NCBI GenBank assembly: GCA_913055875.1
Contig: CAJXJY010000016.1
Coordinates: 1 to 64,000, forward strand
Direction: 5' to 3'
Source of the DNA: an uncultured Altererythrobacter sp.
GTDB taxonomy: Bacteria > Pseudomonadota > Alphaproteobacteria > Sphingomonadales > Sphingomonadaceae
Length of the DNA: 64,000 nt
Shown: in pieces, positions 34,886 through 44,389 of the stretch
Position numbering within the stretch: position 1 is the stretch's first letter
Layout: every line of letters starts with the position of its first letter
Translations under genes and position numbers: made by a program
Notes under the pieces: generated by a model
The model's database searches: none
The model's input: only the letters and a program-made list of their open reading frames with translations
What the model was told of the DNA's origin: nothing

Positions 34886-36343
34886 CTACCCCGCCAGACC
34901 GCTCGCCACCGCGAGGCCGAGGAAGGCGAAGAAGCCCATCGAATCGGTGATCATCGTCACGAACACGCTGCTCGCCACCGCCGGGTCCTGCTTGAGCCGG
35001 TCGAACATCACCGGCACCAGCACGCCCGCCAGACCCGCCGTCGCGACGTTGATGATCATCGCCACCGCGATCACCACGCCCAGCATCGGAGTGAAGATCG
35101 CGCCCGTGGCGAGTCCGATCAGCACCGCGATGGTCGCGCCGTTGAGCAGCGCGACGCGCATCTCGCGCCACAGGATCCGCCCGGTATTGGCCTGCGTCAG
35201 CTGGTTCATCGCGATCGCGCGCACCGCCACCGCCATCGTCTGCGTGCCGGCATTGCCGCCAATGCTGGCGACGATCGGCATCAGCACCGCGAGCGCCACG
35301 AGTTTCTCGATCGCCGCGCCGAACATGGCGATGATGAGGCTCGCGACCAGCGCGGTGCCGAGATTGGCGACCAGCCAGCGCACCCGGCTCGAATAGGCGT
35401 CGCGGATCGGCTCGTTGATGTCGCCTTCGCCCGCGCCCGACAGCAGCATGACGTCCTCGCCCGCTTCCTCGGCGATGATGTGGACCACGTCGTCGACCGT
35501 CATCTGGCCGACCAGCCGCCCCTCCTCGTCGATTACCGCGGCGGAGATCATGCCGTATTTCTGGAACATCAGCGCGACCTCTTCCTGGTCGAGCATGACC
35601 GGGATGAGCGTCTGGTCGCGCTTCATCACATCGCCGAGCGCGATGTTGCGCGGGGTGGTGAGGATCCAGCTGAGCGCGCAGGTGCCGACCGGGTGGTGCG
35701 CGTGGTCGACCACGAACACCTCGAAGAACTCGCTGACGAGGTCGCTCCGCCCGCGCAGGTAATCGATCAGGTCGCCGACCGTCATGTGCTCGGGCACCGC
35801 GACGAATTCGCGGCTCATCAGGCGGCCGGCGGTCTCGTCGGGGTAGGCGAGCGCGCTCTCGATCGCGACCCGGTCCTCGTCGTCGAGTTCGGCCAGCACC
35901 GCCTGCTGGTCGTCCTCGTCGAGATCCTCGATCAGCTGGACCGCGTCGTCGGTCTCGAGCTGTTCGGCGATCTGCGCCACCGCATCGGCGGGCAGCGCCT
36001 CCATCATCTCCTCGCGGACGTAGTCGTTGAGCTCGGCGACCACTTCCGAACCCATCAGGTCGGTGATCGCGGCGGCGAGCTCGGCGCGCTCGTCCTTCTC
36101 GAACAGCTCGATCAGGTCGGCGATGTCCGCGGGGTGGAGCGGTTCGACGAGATCGTAGACGCGCCCCTTGTCGCCCTCGTCGAGCGCATCGCGCACGCTG
36201 CGGACGTAGTCGGCCTTGAGCGTGTTCTCCTCGTCGAGCCGCTCGTCGTCGATCCGGTCGTCGGGGCGCGCGCCGTCGTCGGCCGTATCCTTTGGGGGCG
36301 GATCGGCCAGCATCACCACGTCTTCAGGGCGCTCATCGGACAT
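34886..36343 (-). CDS. mgtE: Magnesium transporter MgtE
   Basis: Mg2+ channel/transporter gated by cytoplasmic Mg2+ sensing. 485 residues from ATG 36343: an N-terminal acidic extension, MgtE_N superhelical domain (LHPADIADLIELFEKDERAEL), two CBS domains (LMSREFVAVPEHMTVGDLIDYLRG and MKRDQTLIPVMLDQEEVALMFQ), then five transmembrane helices with SIGGNAGTQTMAVAVRAIA and the conserved TAGLAGVLVPVMFDRLKQDPAVASSVFVT. Likely an independent transcript. A family B repeat lies before its start. Confidence 0.94.
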   Translation of the reverse strand: MSDERPEDVVMLADPPPKDTADDGARPDDRIDDERLDEENTLKADYVRSVRDALDEGDKGRVYDLVEPLHPADIADLIELFEKDERAELAAAITDLMGSEVVAELNDYVREEMMEALPADAVAQIAEQLETDDAVQLIEDLDEDDQQAVLAELDDEDRVAIESALAYPDETAGRLMSREFVAVPEHMTVGDLIDYLRGRSDLVSEFFEVFVVDHAHHPVGTCALSWILTTPRNIALGDVMKRDQTLIPVMLDQEEVALMFQKYGMISAAVIDEEGRLVGQMTVDDVVHIIAEEAGEDVMLLSGAGEGDINEPIRDAYSSRVRWLVANLGTALVASLIIAMFGAAIEKLVALAVLMPIVASIGGNAGTQTMAVAVRAIAMNQLTQANTGRILWREMRVALLNGATIAVLIGLATGAIFTPMLGVVIAVAMIINVATAGLAGVLVPVMFDRLKQDPAVASSVFVTMITDSMGFFAFLGLAVASGLAG

Positions 36344-36433
36344 GCGAGCGGGTCTAGGCGCGGGAATTTGAAAAGCAACCGTGACAGGTGCGCCTGGACT
36401 GCTACAGAGCCGCCACGAATGCGAACGGGAAAT

Positions 36434-36525
36434 CCGTTCGTGCTGAGCTTGTCGAAGCACTGCCTTTTCTTCCGGCGCGGGTCTCGAAGTGAAAGACAGC
36501 CCTTCGACAAGCTCAGGGCGAACGG
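36434..36525. repeat. Palindromic repeat, family B, copy 2
   Basis: CCGTTCGTGCTGAGCTTGTC (from 36434) pairs with GACAAGCTCAGGGCGAACGG (to 36525), with about 40 bp between. It lies between the divergent mgtE and cyclophilin genes, so it is inside or next to their promoter region. Confidence 0.85.
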
Positions 36526-36551
36526 AAACTGGAACCAGCCGGAGAAAGCAA

Positions 36552-37025
36552 ATGGCCGACGAAACGCTCACCCTCACTCTCGACACCGGCAATGGGGAGG
36601 GCGGCGATGTCGTGATCAGGCTGCGTCCCGATCTCGCGCCCGGCCATGTCGAACGTATCACCGAACTGGCCAGGGACGGTTTCTACGACGGGGTGGTGTT
36701 CCACCGCGTGATCCCCGACTTCATGGCGCAGAGCGGCGATCCGACCGGCACCGGGATGGGCGGCAGCGACAAACCCGATCTCAAGGCCGAGTTCAACGCC
36801 GAGCCGCACACGCGCGGCACCTGCTCTATGGCGCGCACCCAGGTGCCCGACAGCGCCAATTCGCAATTCTTCATCTGCTTCGAGCGCAACTACAGCACCG
36901 AGTCCCTCGACGGGAAATACACCGTGTGGGGCCAGGTCGAGAGCGGCATGGAGCACGTCGACGCGCTGCCCAAGGGCGAGCCGCCGAAGGAGCCGGGCAA
37001 GATCGTGAAGGCGAGCGTCTCCTAG
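36552..37025 (+). CDS. Cyclophilin-type peptidyl-prolyl isomerase
   Basis: 157 residues, cytoplasmic, no signal peptide. Active-site blocks FYDGVVFHRVIPDFMAQSGDPTGTG, RGTCSMARTQVPDSANSQFFICF and LDGKYTVWGQVESGMEHVD identify the single-domain PpiB-like fold; catalytic Arg is in FHRVIP. GGAGAAAG precedes ATG 36552. Stop overlaps the convergent LysR gene by 4 bp. Confidence 0.94.
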   Translation: MADETLTLTLDTGNGEGGDVVIRLRPDLAPGHVERITELARDGFYDGVVFHRVIPDFMAQSGDPTGTGMGGSDKPDLKAEFNAEPHTRGTCSMARTQVPDSANSQFFICFERNYSTESLDGKYTVWGQVESGMEHVDALPKGEPPKEPGKIVKASVS

Positions 37026-37906
37026 AGTCCCGCCCCCACCAGCCAGTCGTGGAACAGCCGCACCGGGCGTTCCTCGAGCGCGGTCGGCTTGCATACGAAC
37101 CAGTAGCTGTAGGGGCTCTCGACCTCGGCATCGAACAGCTCGGTCAGCCGGTCGTCCTCGGCGCGGCGCAGATGGTCGTCGTGCATGATCGCGATGCCGA
37201 GGCCCTGCGCGGCGGCTTCGAGCATCAGCTGCCCGGAATCGTAGTGGTCGATCGCGGCGGGTTCGAGGTCTTCCAGGTCGAGTTCGCGCTTCCACGCCTC
37301 GAAGCTCTCGGGCAGTTCGTTGTGGATCAGGAAGGTCTGCTTGGCGAGCCGGGCGCGGTCGGGTGCCTGCCCGAGGAACTTCGCCATCTCGCGGCTGACG
37401 ATGGCGTGGACCTTGTTGTAGTCGAGCCGAACCGCGTGCAGCGCCTTGTCGGGCCCGCGGCTGAGGATGATCGCGGCGTCGAGCGTGTCGCCGACGCGGT
37501 CCTCCAGATGCGGGCCGGTGTCGATATCGATATGCAGGATGGGATGCCGCTCGCGCAGTTCGGCGAGGCGCGGGAACAGCCGTTGGCTGCCGAACAGCGG
37601 CAGCACGCCGAGATGCAGCCGCAGCAACGAGAGGTTTTCCGACTGCCCCTCGACCGCGCGCGCGAGCGCTTCGAAATGCGGGCTGACGGCCTCGTAGAAA
37701 TGCTGCCCTTCGTCGGTCAGGCTCATCGCCTGCCGTGCGCGGGTGAACAGCTTCTTGCCGACGAATTCCTCGAGATTGGCAATCCGCCGCGACAGCGCCG
37801 AGGGGCTGAGCCCGAGCTCCTCCGCCGCCGCGCGGGCCGAGCCGAGCCGTACGGTACGCATGAAGGCCTCGAGCGCGCGCAGGGGAGGAAGGCGGCGGGT
37901 CGGCAT
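37022..37906 (-). CDS. LysR-family transcriptional regulator (GcvA-like)
   Basis: 294 residues: N-terminal winged HTH (LPPLRALEAFMRTVRLGSARAAAEELGLSPSALSRRIANLEEFVGKKLF) followed by a periplasmic-binding-protein-like effector domain with the GcvA-type beginning HLGVLPLFGSQRLFPRLAEL. Target and effector unknown. No divergently oriented partner gene; a family B repeat lies upstream and the cyclophilin stop overlaps its end. Confidence 0.9.
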   Translation of the reverse strand: MPTRRLPPLRALEAFMRTVRLGSARAAAEELGLSPSALSRRIANLEEFVGKKLFTRARQAMSLTDEGQHFYEAVSPHFEALARAVEGQSENLSLLRLHLGVLPLFGSQRLFPRLAELRERHPILHIDIDTGPHLEDRVGDTLDAAIILSRGPDKALHAVRLDYNKVHAIVSREMAKFLGQAPDRARLAKQTFLIHNELPESFEAWKRELDLEDLEPAAIDHYDSGQLMLEAAAQGLGIAIMHDDHLRRAEDDRLTELFDAEVESPYSYWFVCKPTALEERPVRLFHDWLVGAGL

Positions 37907-37930
37907 GCCCCGCTACATGCGAGGCGGGAG

Positions 37931-38095
37931 CGTTCGTGTCGAGAGGTTATTGGTGCCTAAAGGTGTCTCGACTTTAGCCTGTCCTGAGCGCCTGCCTTGC
38001 AGGCAGTCGAAGGGCTCGACACGAACGGGTTTGGGAGGAGGATACGATATCCGTTCGTATCGAGCGGAGGCCGGAGGCCGTAGTCGAGATACCCA
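37931..38095. repeat. Palindromic repeat, family B, copy 3 with an extra half unit
   Basis: CGTTCGTGTCGAG (37931) pairs with CTCGACACGAACG (to ~38028); between them is a CCTGCCTTGCAGGC dyad. A further half unit, ATCCGTTCGTATCGAGCGG, follows from ~38049 with GGAGGCCGGAGGCC. This 195-bp gap between lysR and corC contains nothing else visible. Confidence 0.8.
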
Positions 38096-38101
38096 AGGGT
38101 G

Positions 38102-39022
38102 CTACTTCGCCTCCGCAACCACTTCCTCGGGCCGGTGCAGCCGCACGCGCTTGACATGCGTGTCGTCGCCTTCGAGCACCTCGATCTTCCACCCGCTCGG
38201 GTGGTCGACCACGGTCCCGACCGGCGGCACCTGTTCGGCCAGCACGAAGGTCAGCCCGCCCAGCGTATCGACCGATTCCTCGACCTCGGCGAGGCGCGGG
38301 TCGATCGCTTCGGCAACGTCGTCGAGTTCGACGCGCGCGTCGCAATCCCACATGCCTTCGCCGATATCGGCGATCAGTTCGACCGGGGCGTCGTCGTGCT
38401 CGTCCTCGATCTCGCCGACGATTTCCTCGACCAGGTCCTCGATGGTGATGATCCCGTCGGTGCCGGAAAATTCGTCGACCACGATCGCGAGGTGCATGCG
38501 CTGGCTCCGCATGTCGGCGAGCACGTCGAGCGCGCCGCGCGCCTGCGGCACATAGAGCGGCTGGCGCATCAGGACGGTCCAGTCCGCCGGCGGCTCCCTG
38601 CCTTCGGCGAGGTAGGAGAACACGTCCTTGATGTGGATCATGCCGATCACGTCGTCGAGCGTGTCGCGGTAGACCGGCATGCGAGAATGACCGTTCTCGG
38701 AGAAGGTGTCGACCAGCTCGCGCCACGTGGCCGCGGCATCGACCGCGACAATCTCGCCGCGCGGGATCGAGACATCGTCGGCATCGTGCTCGCTGAAATG
38801 CAGGAGGTTGCGCAGCATCTGCCGCTCGACGCCCGACAGGTCGCCGTCGGAGGGCGTCTCGGCCTCGTCTTCGCCGCTCTCGCCCTCGTGCTCGTCGATC
38901 GCCTCCTCCAGCTGAGCGCGGAGCGAGCGGTCGCCGTTACGGCCTTCGAAAAATGTCCGGATTGCGAGCCACAGCCCGCGTCTACTGTCCGCGTCTCCGG
39001 CGGAGGATGGGGAATCGGGCAT
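38102..39022 (-). CDS. CorC-type CBS-domain protein (HlyC/CorC family)
   Basis: 306 residues from ATG 39022. Two CBS domains (about 90-150 and 155-215; SRMPVYRDTLDDVIGMIHIKDVF and MHLAIVVDEFSGTDGIITIEDLVEEIVGEIEDEHD) are followed by the CorC_HlyC domain (SVDTLGGLTFVLAEQVPPVGTVVDHPSGWKIEVLE). Family members act in Mg2+/Co2+ homeostasis. Follows ybeY after 22 bp, in the conserved phoH-ybeY-corC order; lnt, which often comes next, is replaced by the repeat and lysR. Confidence 0.92.
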   Translation of the reverse strand: MPDSPSSAGDADSRRGLWLAIRTFFEGRNGDRSLRAQLEEAIDEHEGESGEDEAETPSDGDLSGVERQMLRNLLHFSEHDADDVSIPRGEIVAVDAAATWRELVDTFSENGHSRMPVYRDTLDDVIGMIHIKDVFSYLAEGREPPADWTVLMRQPLYVPQARGALDVLADMRSQRMHLAIVVDEFSGTDGIITIEDLVEEIVGEIEDEHDDAPVELIADIGEGMWDCDARVELDDVAEAIDPRLAEVEESVDTLGGLTFVLAEQVPPVGTVVDHPSGWKIEVLEGDDTHVKRVRLHRPEEVVAEAK

Positions 39023-39044
39023 GGCCCTTACTCGGGTACTCCTG

Positions 39045-39533
39045 TCAAACGTGGTCACCATATGGGTCTGCGATACCCAGTTTGGCAAGCGCTGCGATCT
39101 CGAGTTTTTCCATCGCCTCGGCGTCGGCGGGGGAGGTCTCGTGGTCGTAGCCCGCGAGATGGAGCAGGCCGTGGACCACCAGGTGCGCGGCGTGGTGTTC
39201 GAGCGCGATGCCCTTCCCGGCCGCCTCGCGTGTGCAGGTCTCCCACGCGAGCGCGAGATCGCCGAGCATTTCGGGGCCGCCTTCGGGCGCGAGACCGAGC
39301 AGTTCGTCGCGCGTCAGCATCGGGAAGGAGAGCACGTTGGTCGGCTTGTCCTTGGTGCGCCATTCGCGGTTGAGGACCTGCACCTCCTCGTCGAGCGTGA
39401 ACAGCATGCTGGCGGTGAGGCGCCGGTTGGCGAGTTCGGGGGCGACGCCCTCAGCCACTTCCGCCGCGCGATAGGCGAGGTCTGCCCAGTCATAGGGGCC
39501 GGGCCAACCGTCAATTTCGATATCGAGTTCCAT
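39045..39533 (-). CDS. ybeY: Endoribonuclease YbeY
   Basis: Single-strand endoribonuclease needed for 16S rRNA 3' maturation and ribosome quality control. 162 residues from ATG 39533 (a GTG lies one codon earlier). The zinc motif HLVVHGLLHLAGYDHE is complete and TNVLSFP is present. Lies between phoH and corC. A family B repeat separates it from phoH. Confidence 0.95.
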   Translation of the reverse strand: MELDIEIDGWPGPYDWADLAYRAAEVAEGVAPELANRRLTASMLFTLDEEVQVLNREWRTKDKPTNVLSFPMLTRDELLGLAPEGGPEMLGDLALAWETCTREAAGKGIALEHHAAHLVVHGLLHLAGYDHETSPADAEAMEKLEIAALAKLGIADPYGDHV

Positions 39534-39541
39534 CACGGCAT

Positions 39542-39612
39542 CCGTTCGTGCTGAGCCTGTCGAAGCACACTGGTGGAGCGCTGGCGCCCTTCGACAGGCT
39601 CAGGGCGAACGG
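39542..39612. repeat. Palindromic repeat, family B, copy 4
   Basis: CCGTTCGTGCTGAGCCTGTC from 39542 pairs with GACAGGCTCAGGGCGAACGG to 39612. It occupies nearly the whole 87-bp gap between phoH and ybeY and would be transcribed inside that operon, so as RNA it forms a hairpin between two cistrons. Confidence 0.85.
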
Positions 39613-39620
39613 TTGTGGAG

Positions 39621-40649
39621 TCAGTCACCGGAGCCCTCATACGCATCGACGATCCGCCCGACGATAGGATGGCGCACCACGTCGGCGCTGGTGAAGCGCG
39701 AGACGGCGATGCTCTCGACCTTCTCCAGTCGCCCGACCGCATCGGCGAGCCCTGACATTTTGTTACCCCCCGGAATATCCACCTGCTTCGGATCGCCGCA
39801 CACCACCATCCGGCTGTTCTGGCCGAAGCGGGTGAGGAACATCTTCATCTGCTCGCGGGTGGTGTTCTGCGCCTCGTCGAGGATGATGAAACTGTCTGCC
39901 AGCGTGCGTCCGCGCATGAAGGCGATCGGGGCGATCTCGATCTCGCCCGAATCGATCCGCCGCTCGACCTGCTCGGGCGGCATGCAATCGTACAACGCGT
40001 CGTAGAGCGGGCGCAGATAGGGATCGACCTTGTCCTTCATGTCGCCGGGCAGGAAGCCCAGGCGCTCGCCCGCCTCGACCGCGGGGCGCGACAGGATCAG
40101 CCGCTGCACGCTGCCGGTGATCAGCTGGCTGACCGCCTGCGCTACCGCGAGATAGGTCTTGCCGGTGCCCGCCGGACCCAATGCGAAGACGATATCGTCG
40201 CGCGCGAGCTGGCGCATATAGGGGATCTGCCCCGCGCTCCTCGGCACGATCGTCTTGCGCCGGGTGCGGATCATGATCGGCGGGGTGTCGGGCTCGCTGT
40301 CCATGATACCCTCGAGCGTCGGCTCGTCGCTCATCAGGATCAGCGATTCGATCGCGCCGGCGTCGAGATCCTGGCCCATGGCGAGCCGGTCGTACATCTT
40401 CTGGATCACGTCGCGCGCTCGGGCGACGCTGTCCTCCGGCCCCTCGATCTGGACCTTGTCGCCGCGTGCAGAGATGAACACGCCGAGCCGGTTCTCCACC
40501 TGCACCAGGTTGGCGTCGAACTGTCCGAACAGCGGGATGAGGAGAGACTGGTCCTCGAAGCCCATCTCCGCCTTGGCGCGGCGAATCTCGCGATGCGGGC
40601 TGGGCGGTGGCGACACCGGCTTGGCGACACGTGCGGGTTTGCGTCCCAT
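39621..40649 (-). CDS. phoH: PhoH-family ATPase
   Basis: Cytoplasmic nucleotide-binding protein that often accompanies ybeY and is tied to RNA metabolism. From ATG 40649 (AGAAGGA just upstream) 342 residues; ATG 40673 adds eight. Walker A FALGPAGTGKTYLA, GERLGFLPGDMKDKVDPYLRPLYDAL, DSFIILDEAQNTT (Walker B) and QVDIPGGNKMSGL. The N-terminal KH-like region precedes the ATPase. 195 bp separate this start from the next gene, which is on the opposite strand. Confidence 0.94.
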   Translation of the reverse strand: MGRKPARVAKPVSPPPSPHREIRRAKAEMGFEDQSLLIPLFGQFDANLVQVENRLGVFISARGDKVQIEGPEDSVARARDVIQKMYDRLAMGQDLDAGAIESLILMSDEPTLEGIMDSEPDTPPIMIRTRRKTIVPRSAGQIPYMRQLARDDIVFALGPAGTGKTYLAVAQAVSQLITGSVQRLILSRPAVEAGERLGFLPGDMKDKVDPYLRPLYDALYDCMPPEQVERRIDSGEIEIAPIAFMRGRTLADSFIILDEAQNTTREQMKMFLTRFGQNSRMVVCGDPKQVDIPGGNKMSGLADAVGRLEKVESIAVSRFTSADVVRHPIVGRIVDAYEGSGD

Positions 40650-40844
40650 GCAGTCCTTCTGGTCATCGACCATTGATGGCTATGACAAGTCTAGGCCGAA
40701 ACGCGCGAGAGGCAAGAAAGGGACCGGCATATCGCGGTGGATAGTCACCCGATCACAATATTGCGAACTTACCTTCGTCGAGCGTGATCGGCCTCATGTC
40801 GTGGCCCGATTGACTTTTCGGGTGTGACGATAAAGACGGCGGCC

Positions 40845-41762
40845 ATGATACGCAGATCGTTGAAATTGTTCGCCATCCTTTCGCTTTCGGTGTGCGCGCC
40901 CGCGGGCATGGCGCAGGAGGCCGAGCCCCCCGAAAGTCGCGATACCGGCCCGGAAGACGAGATCATCGTGACTGGCCAGGCCGATCGCGAAGCGGTCGAG
41001 GCGCTGGGCAAGGCGATCACGCGTCCCTCCCGCGCCGGTCAGCCGGTTGCGCGTTTCGACGCGCCGGTCTGCCTGAAGGTGTCCGGACTTCCTGCCGACA
41101 TGGCGGAACTGGTGGCGGACCGGATCCGCGCCAATATCGAAACCGTCCGCGGCGTCGAGGTGGCAGCGGATGGGTGCAGCCCGAACGCCTTCGTCGGCGT
41201 GCTGAACAACGTCAACCAGACGGTCGATACGCTGCGCGAAACCGAGACGTGGTTGTTCGAGGGGCTGCTCGACTACCAGGTCGACCGAATCTACCAGGGC
41301 TCGAACGCCGTACGCGCATGGCACGTCTTCGACCTGCGCAACCTCGACGGATCGCAGATCCCCGGCAAACAGCGCGGTACCAGCGACGAAAAGTCGATCG
41401 CCAGCGCGGTCAATACGGTAGAAAAGGCGAGCCGCATCAGTCAGTTGCGCAACAACCTCACTGGTGCGGTGGTGCTGGTGGAAACGGTCGCCCTGAGCGA
41501 GAAGACGTTCCGGCAGTTTGCCGACTACGCCACCGTCAGGATTCTCGCCTCCACCAGCGACGATATGGACACGCGCGAGGGCAACCTGCCGACCATCCTG
41601 ACGCTGTTCGGCAGTGCCAATCCCCCGGCGGAACTGACCGAGTTCGATCGCGCCTATCTGTCGGCGCTGTACGAACTCCCGCCGAACAGCAGGGACGGCC
41701 AGGTGATCGCGGCGGCGGTGAGCCGCTATGTCGAGATCGTGGAAGGAACCCCGCCGGGCTAG
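40845..41762 (+). CDS. Secreted protein of unknown family, paralogue 1
   Basis: From ATG 40845 305 residues; GTG 40824 would add seven. Signal peptide MIRRSLKLFAILSLSVCAPAGMAQ. Features shared with the next gene: EIIVTGQA near the N-terminus, RFDAPVCLKVSGL with a second Cys ~35 residues on (AADGCSPN), QFADYATVRILA, and a C-terminal TEFDRAYLSALYELPPNS. The two Cys could form a disulfide. No known domain recognised. It lies on the opposite strand between phoH and miaB, and is probably cotranscribed with its paralogue (96 bp gap). Confidence 0.82.
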   Translation: MIRRSLKLFAILSLSVCAPAGMAQEAEPPESRDTGPEDEIIVTGQADREAVEALGKAITRPSRAGQPVARFDAPVCLKVSGLPADMAELVADRIRANIETVRGVEVAADGCSPNAFVGVLNNVNQTVDTLRETETWLFEGLLDYQVDRIYQGSNAVRAWHVFDLRNLDGSQIPGKQRGTSDEKSIASAVNTVEKASRISQLRNNLTGAVVLVETVALSEKTFRQFADYATVRILASTSDDMDTREGNLPTILTLFGSANPPAELTEFDRAYLSALYELPPNSRDGQVIAAAVSRYVEIVEGTPPG

Positions 41763-41858
41763 GCCGCGACGGCCTCTCGCAACCGGCCGGCAGGCTGGTG
41801 CATTGCAAATCCGGGTCGAACGTAGCAAGCTGGGCATGGCAGCAAACGGGGAGCCAGC

Positions 41859-42752
41859 ATGCGATTCCGCGCCGTGACCACTACCATCGCCTGGTGTCTT
41901 GCCTGCGCGGCGTCCCAATCGGTGGCGCAGGAGACCGACGAGCAGATCGTCGTTTCGGGCGAAGCGCTGGAAGAACCGGGCGCCGTTCGCGATCTGGTTC
42001 AGGAGATGGCGGCGGACCACGGGCCGGATGTCCCGCTCGCGCGATTTTTCGATCGGCTCTGTATTTCGGTCAGTGGGCTCAATCAGGTCGGTAATGATTA
42101 TCTGGCAAACCGGATCGTCGAGAACAGCAGGGCCGCCGGGCTCGAGGCGTCGTCGGAATGCAGGCGCGCCAATGCGCTCGTCCTGATCTACGGCGAACCG
42201 GCCGCGCTGGTCGATCGCATCGTCGACGAGCAGCCGCAATTGCTTCCCGCGCAGCAACTCGGTCCGGTGCGTCGTGCGATCGAGCGAGGTGAGCAGGTGC
42301 TCGTCTGGCATAATGACGAGGTGCGCAGCAGGACCGGGCGGCGCATGGCGCATACCTCGCAAATTGTCGGGCACGATGGCGGCAGCGACGAGGCGTTGAG
42401 CACCAACACCAGGATTGAAAACGACAATTGGCCGTCGCGGATCGATCACGGTACGGCCCGCGGGATCGTCAGCGCGGCCATCATCTTCGACGGCGATATC
42501 GCCGCCGGGATGGAGATCGACCGGCTGGCGGACTATGCGACGATGCGCTTGCTCGCTCCGGGGCTGGTGCCTCTCGAGACCGACGCGAGCACCTCTCTCA
42601 GCGTCACCGCGCCGTTCCCCGTCGAGGGCGGGCCGTCGACGCTGACGAAGTTCGATACCGCCTATTTGCGGGCACTCTATTCGCTGCCCGCCAATTCACC
42701 GGCGATCCGCCTGCCGCGAGCGGTGGCGCGGGCGTATCTGGGCGAGGATTAA
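41859..42752 (+). CDS. Secreted protein of unknown family, paralogue 2
   Basis: 297 residues with signal peptide ([16 protein letters not shown]). Same skeleton as the preceding gene: [22 protein letters not shown] plus a second Cys (SSECRRAN), [14 protein letters not shown], and [18 protein letters not shown]. The central third has diverged most. GGGAG precedes ATG 41859. The stop overlaps that of miaB by 4 bp (42749-42752). Function unknown; envelope or periplasm is likely. Confidence 0.83.
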   Translation: MRFRAVTTTIAWCLACAASQSVAQETDEQIVVSGEALEEPGAVRDLVQEMAADHGPDVPLARFFDRLCISVSGLNQVGNDYLANRIVENSRAAGLEASSECRRANALVLIYGEPAALVDRIVDEQPQLLPAQQLGPVRRAIERGEQVLVWHNDEVRSRTGRRMAHTSQIVGHDGGSDEALSTNTRIENDNWPSRIDHGTARGIVSAAIIFDGDIAAGMEIDRLADYATMRLLAPGLVPLETDASTSLSVTAPFPVEGGPSTLTKFDTAYLRALYSLPANSPAIRLPRAVARAYLGED

Positions 42753-44095
42753 GCCGACACGCGGCCGAGCAAGCGACCCCCGAGCGAATTCGGCCCTGCT
42801 TCGACCAGCTCGACTTCAATCAGATCGCCGATCGCGGCATCGCCCTCGAACCACACCGATTGCAGCCACGGCGACTTGCCCAGCCACTGGCCGGGGAGCT
42901 TGCCCCTGCGTTCGACCAGCACTTCGCAGGTCTTGCCGGCACTCGCCTCGTTGAACGCCCGCTGGTCTCGGTTGAGCCGCGCCTGAAGGCGCTGGAGGCG
43001 TTCGTCCATAACTTCGCGCGGGACCTGCCCGTCCATCGTCGCGGCAGGAGTGCCGGGGCGGGGCGAGTATTTGAAGCTGAAAGCCTGCGCGTAGCCGACC
43101 GCGTCGACGAGCTGCAGGGTCTGTTCGAATTCGGCCTCGGTCTCGCCGGGAAAGCCGACGATGAAATCGCCCGACAGCGCGAGGTCGGGCCGCGCGGCGC
43201 GGAAGCGGTCGAGCAGGCGGAGATAGCTTTCGGCGGTATGGCTGCGGTTCATCGCCGCGAGCACGCGGTCGGAGCCGCTCTGCACCGGCAGGTGGAGATA
43301 GGGCATCAGCTTGCCGACTTCGCCATGCGCGGCGATCAGGTCGTCGTCCATGTCGGCCGGGTGGCTGGTGGTGTAGCGGATGCGCGCGAGGTCGGGCAGT
43401 TCGGCCAGCGCGCGGATCAGCCCGGCCAAGCCGACCCGATGCCCCTTGTCGTCCTCGCCGGTCCACGCACTGACATTCTGGCCGAGCAGCGTGATTTCCT
43501 TCGCGCCCGCTCCGACCAGCCTGTACGCTTCGTCGATCAAGGCCTTGTAGGGCCGCGATATTTCCGCACCGCGCGTGTAGGGGACCACGCAATAGGTGCA
43601 GAACTTGTCGCAGCCTTCCTGGATCGTCAGGAACGCGCTCGGGGCCGATCTGCGCCGCCCGGAATATCTTGCGGGGAGCGCGGCGAACTTGGCGTCGGCG
43701 GGCATGTCGGTGTCGGTCGCGCGCTCGCCCGCCACCGCCCTGTCGAGCATTTGCGGGAGGCGGTGATAGGCCTGCGGGCCGACCACCATCGAGACCGCAG
43801 GCGCGCGCGCCATGATCTCCTCGCCCTCCGCCTGCGCGACGCAGCCGGCGACCGCGATCAGCGGCTTGGTGCCATCGGGCTTCTTCAGCCGCCCGATATC
43901 CGAATAGACCTTCTCCGCCGCCTTCTCGCGAATATGGCAGGTGTTGAGCACCACCAGGTCCGCTTCCTCGCCCTCGGGCGCGGGGGCGATGCCCTTGTCG
44001 GCGAGCAGTTCGGCCATGCGCTCGCCATCGTAGACGTTCATCTGGCAGCCGAAGCTCTTGACCCGGTAGGTCTTGGGGGAGGCGGTCGGTTTCAT
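42749..44095 (-). CDS. miaB: tRNA-2-methylthio-N6-dimethylallyladenosine synthase
   Basis: Radical-SAM enzyme that adds the 2-methylthio group to i6A37 in tRNAs reading U-starting codons. 448 residues from ATG 44095. N-terminal UPF0004 Fe-S domain with [21 protein letters not shown] and [10 protein letters not shown]; radical SAM motif [17 protein letters not shown] (CX3CX2C); C-terminal TRAM domain. Usually it precedes phoH; here the paralogue pair on the other strand lies between. Confidence 0.95.
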   Translation of the reverse strand: MKPTASPKTYRVKSFGCQMNVYDGERMAELLADKGIAPAPEGEEADLVVLNTCHIREKAAEKVYSDIGRLKKPDGTKPLIAVAGCVAQAEGEEIMARAPAVSMVVGPQAYHRLPQMLDRAVAGERATDTDMPADAKFAALPARYSGRRRSAPSAFLTIQEGCDKFCTYCVVPYTRGAEISRPYKALIDEAYRLVGAGAKEITLLGQNVSAWTGEDDKGHRVGLAGLIRALAELPDLARIRYTTSHPADMDDDLIAAHGEVGKLMPYLHLPVQSGSDRVLAAMNRSHTAESYLRLLDRFRAARPDLALSGDFIVGFPGETEAEFEQTLQLVDAVGYAQAFSFKYSPRPGTPAATMDGQVPREVMDERLQRLQARLNRDQRAFNEASAGKTCEVLVERRGKLPGQWLGKSPWLQSVWFEGDAAIGDLIEVELVEAGPNSLGGRLLGRVSA

Positions 44096-44108
44096 GGAAG
44101 GCGCGCCC

Positions 44109-44372
44109 TTACGGCAAGTCGTCGCGCCGATCAAATCCTGCGTGGAGTGTAGGGCGTAGCCGCTTGCGAAGCCATAGAGTCAATAGCGCCCACACGGCAG
44201 CAATAGGTGCGATCATCGCCAAACCCATCATGAACCAGCCAAACGCATCATCGCCTCCACCGCTAGGCACGACGATCATGATGGCTAAGTATGACCAGAG
44301 TGGAAGCCACAGAACCGCCCAGAACTGGAGTCGGTTGACCAATCGAGAACGGGGCATGCTCATCCAGAGCAT
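44109..44372 (-). CDS. Small two-helix membrane protein, unknown
   Basis: 87 residues with two hydrophobic helices ([19 protein letters not shown] and [22 protein letters not shown]) and basic ends. Lies between plsC and miaB on the same strand, 13 bp before miaB. No family recognised; start ATG 44372 with AAGG upstream. Confidence 0.65.
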   Translation of the reverse strand: MLWMSMPRSRLVNRLQFWAVLWLPLWSYLAIMIVVPSGGGDDAFGWFMMGLAMIAPIAAVWALLTLWLRKRLRPTLHAGFDRRDDLP

Positions 44373-44389
44373 TCTACCTTAGTCGCACG

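Noticed and set aside
34772..37960. 1,062-codon open frame on the plus strand over mgtE and the LysR gene
   Set aside because: Low-complexity His/Arg/Asp-rich translation antisense to well-supported genes.
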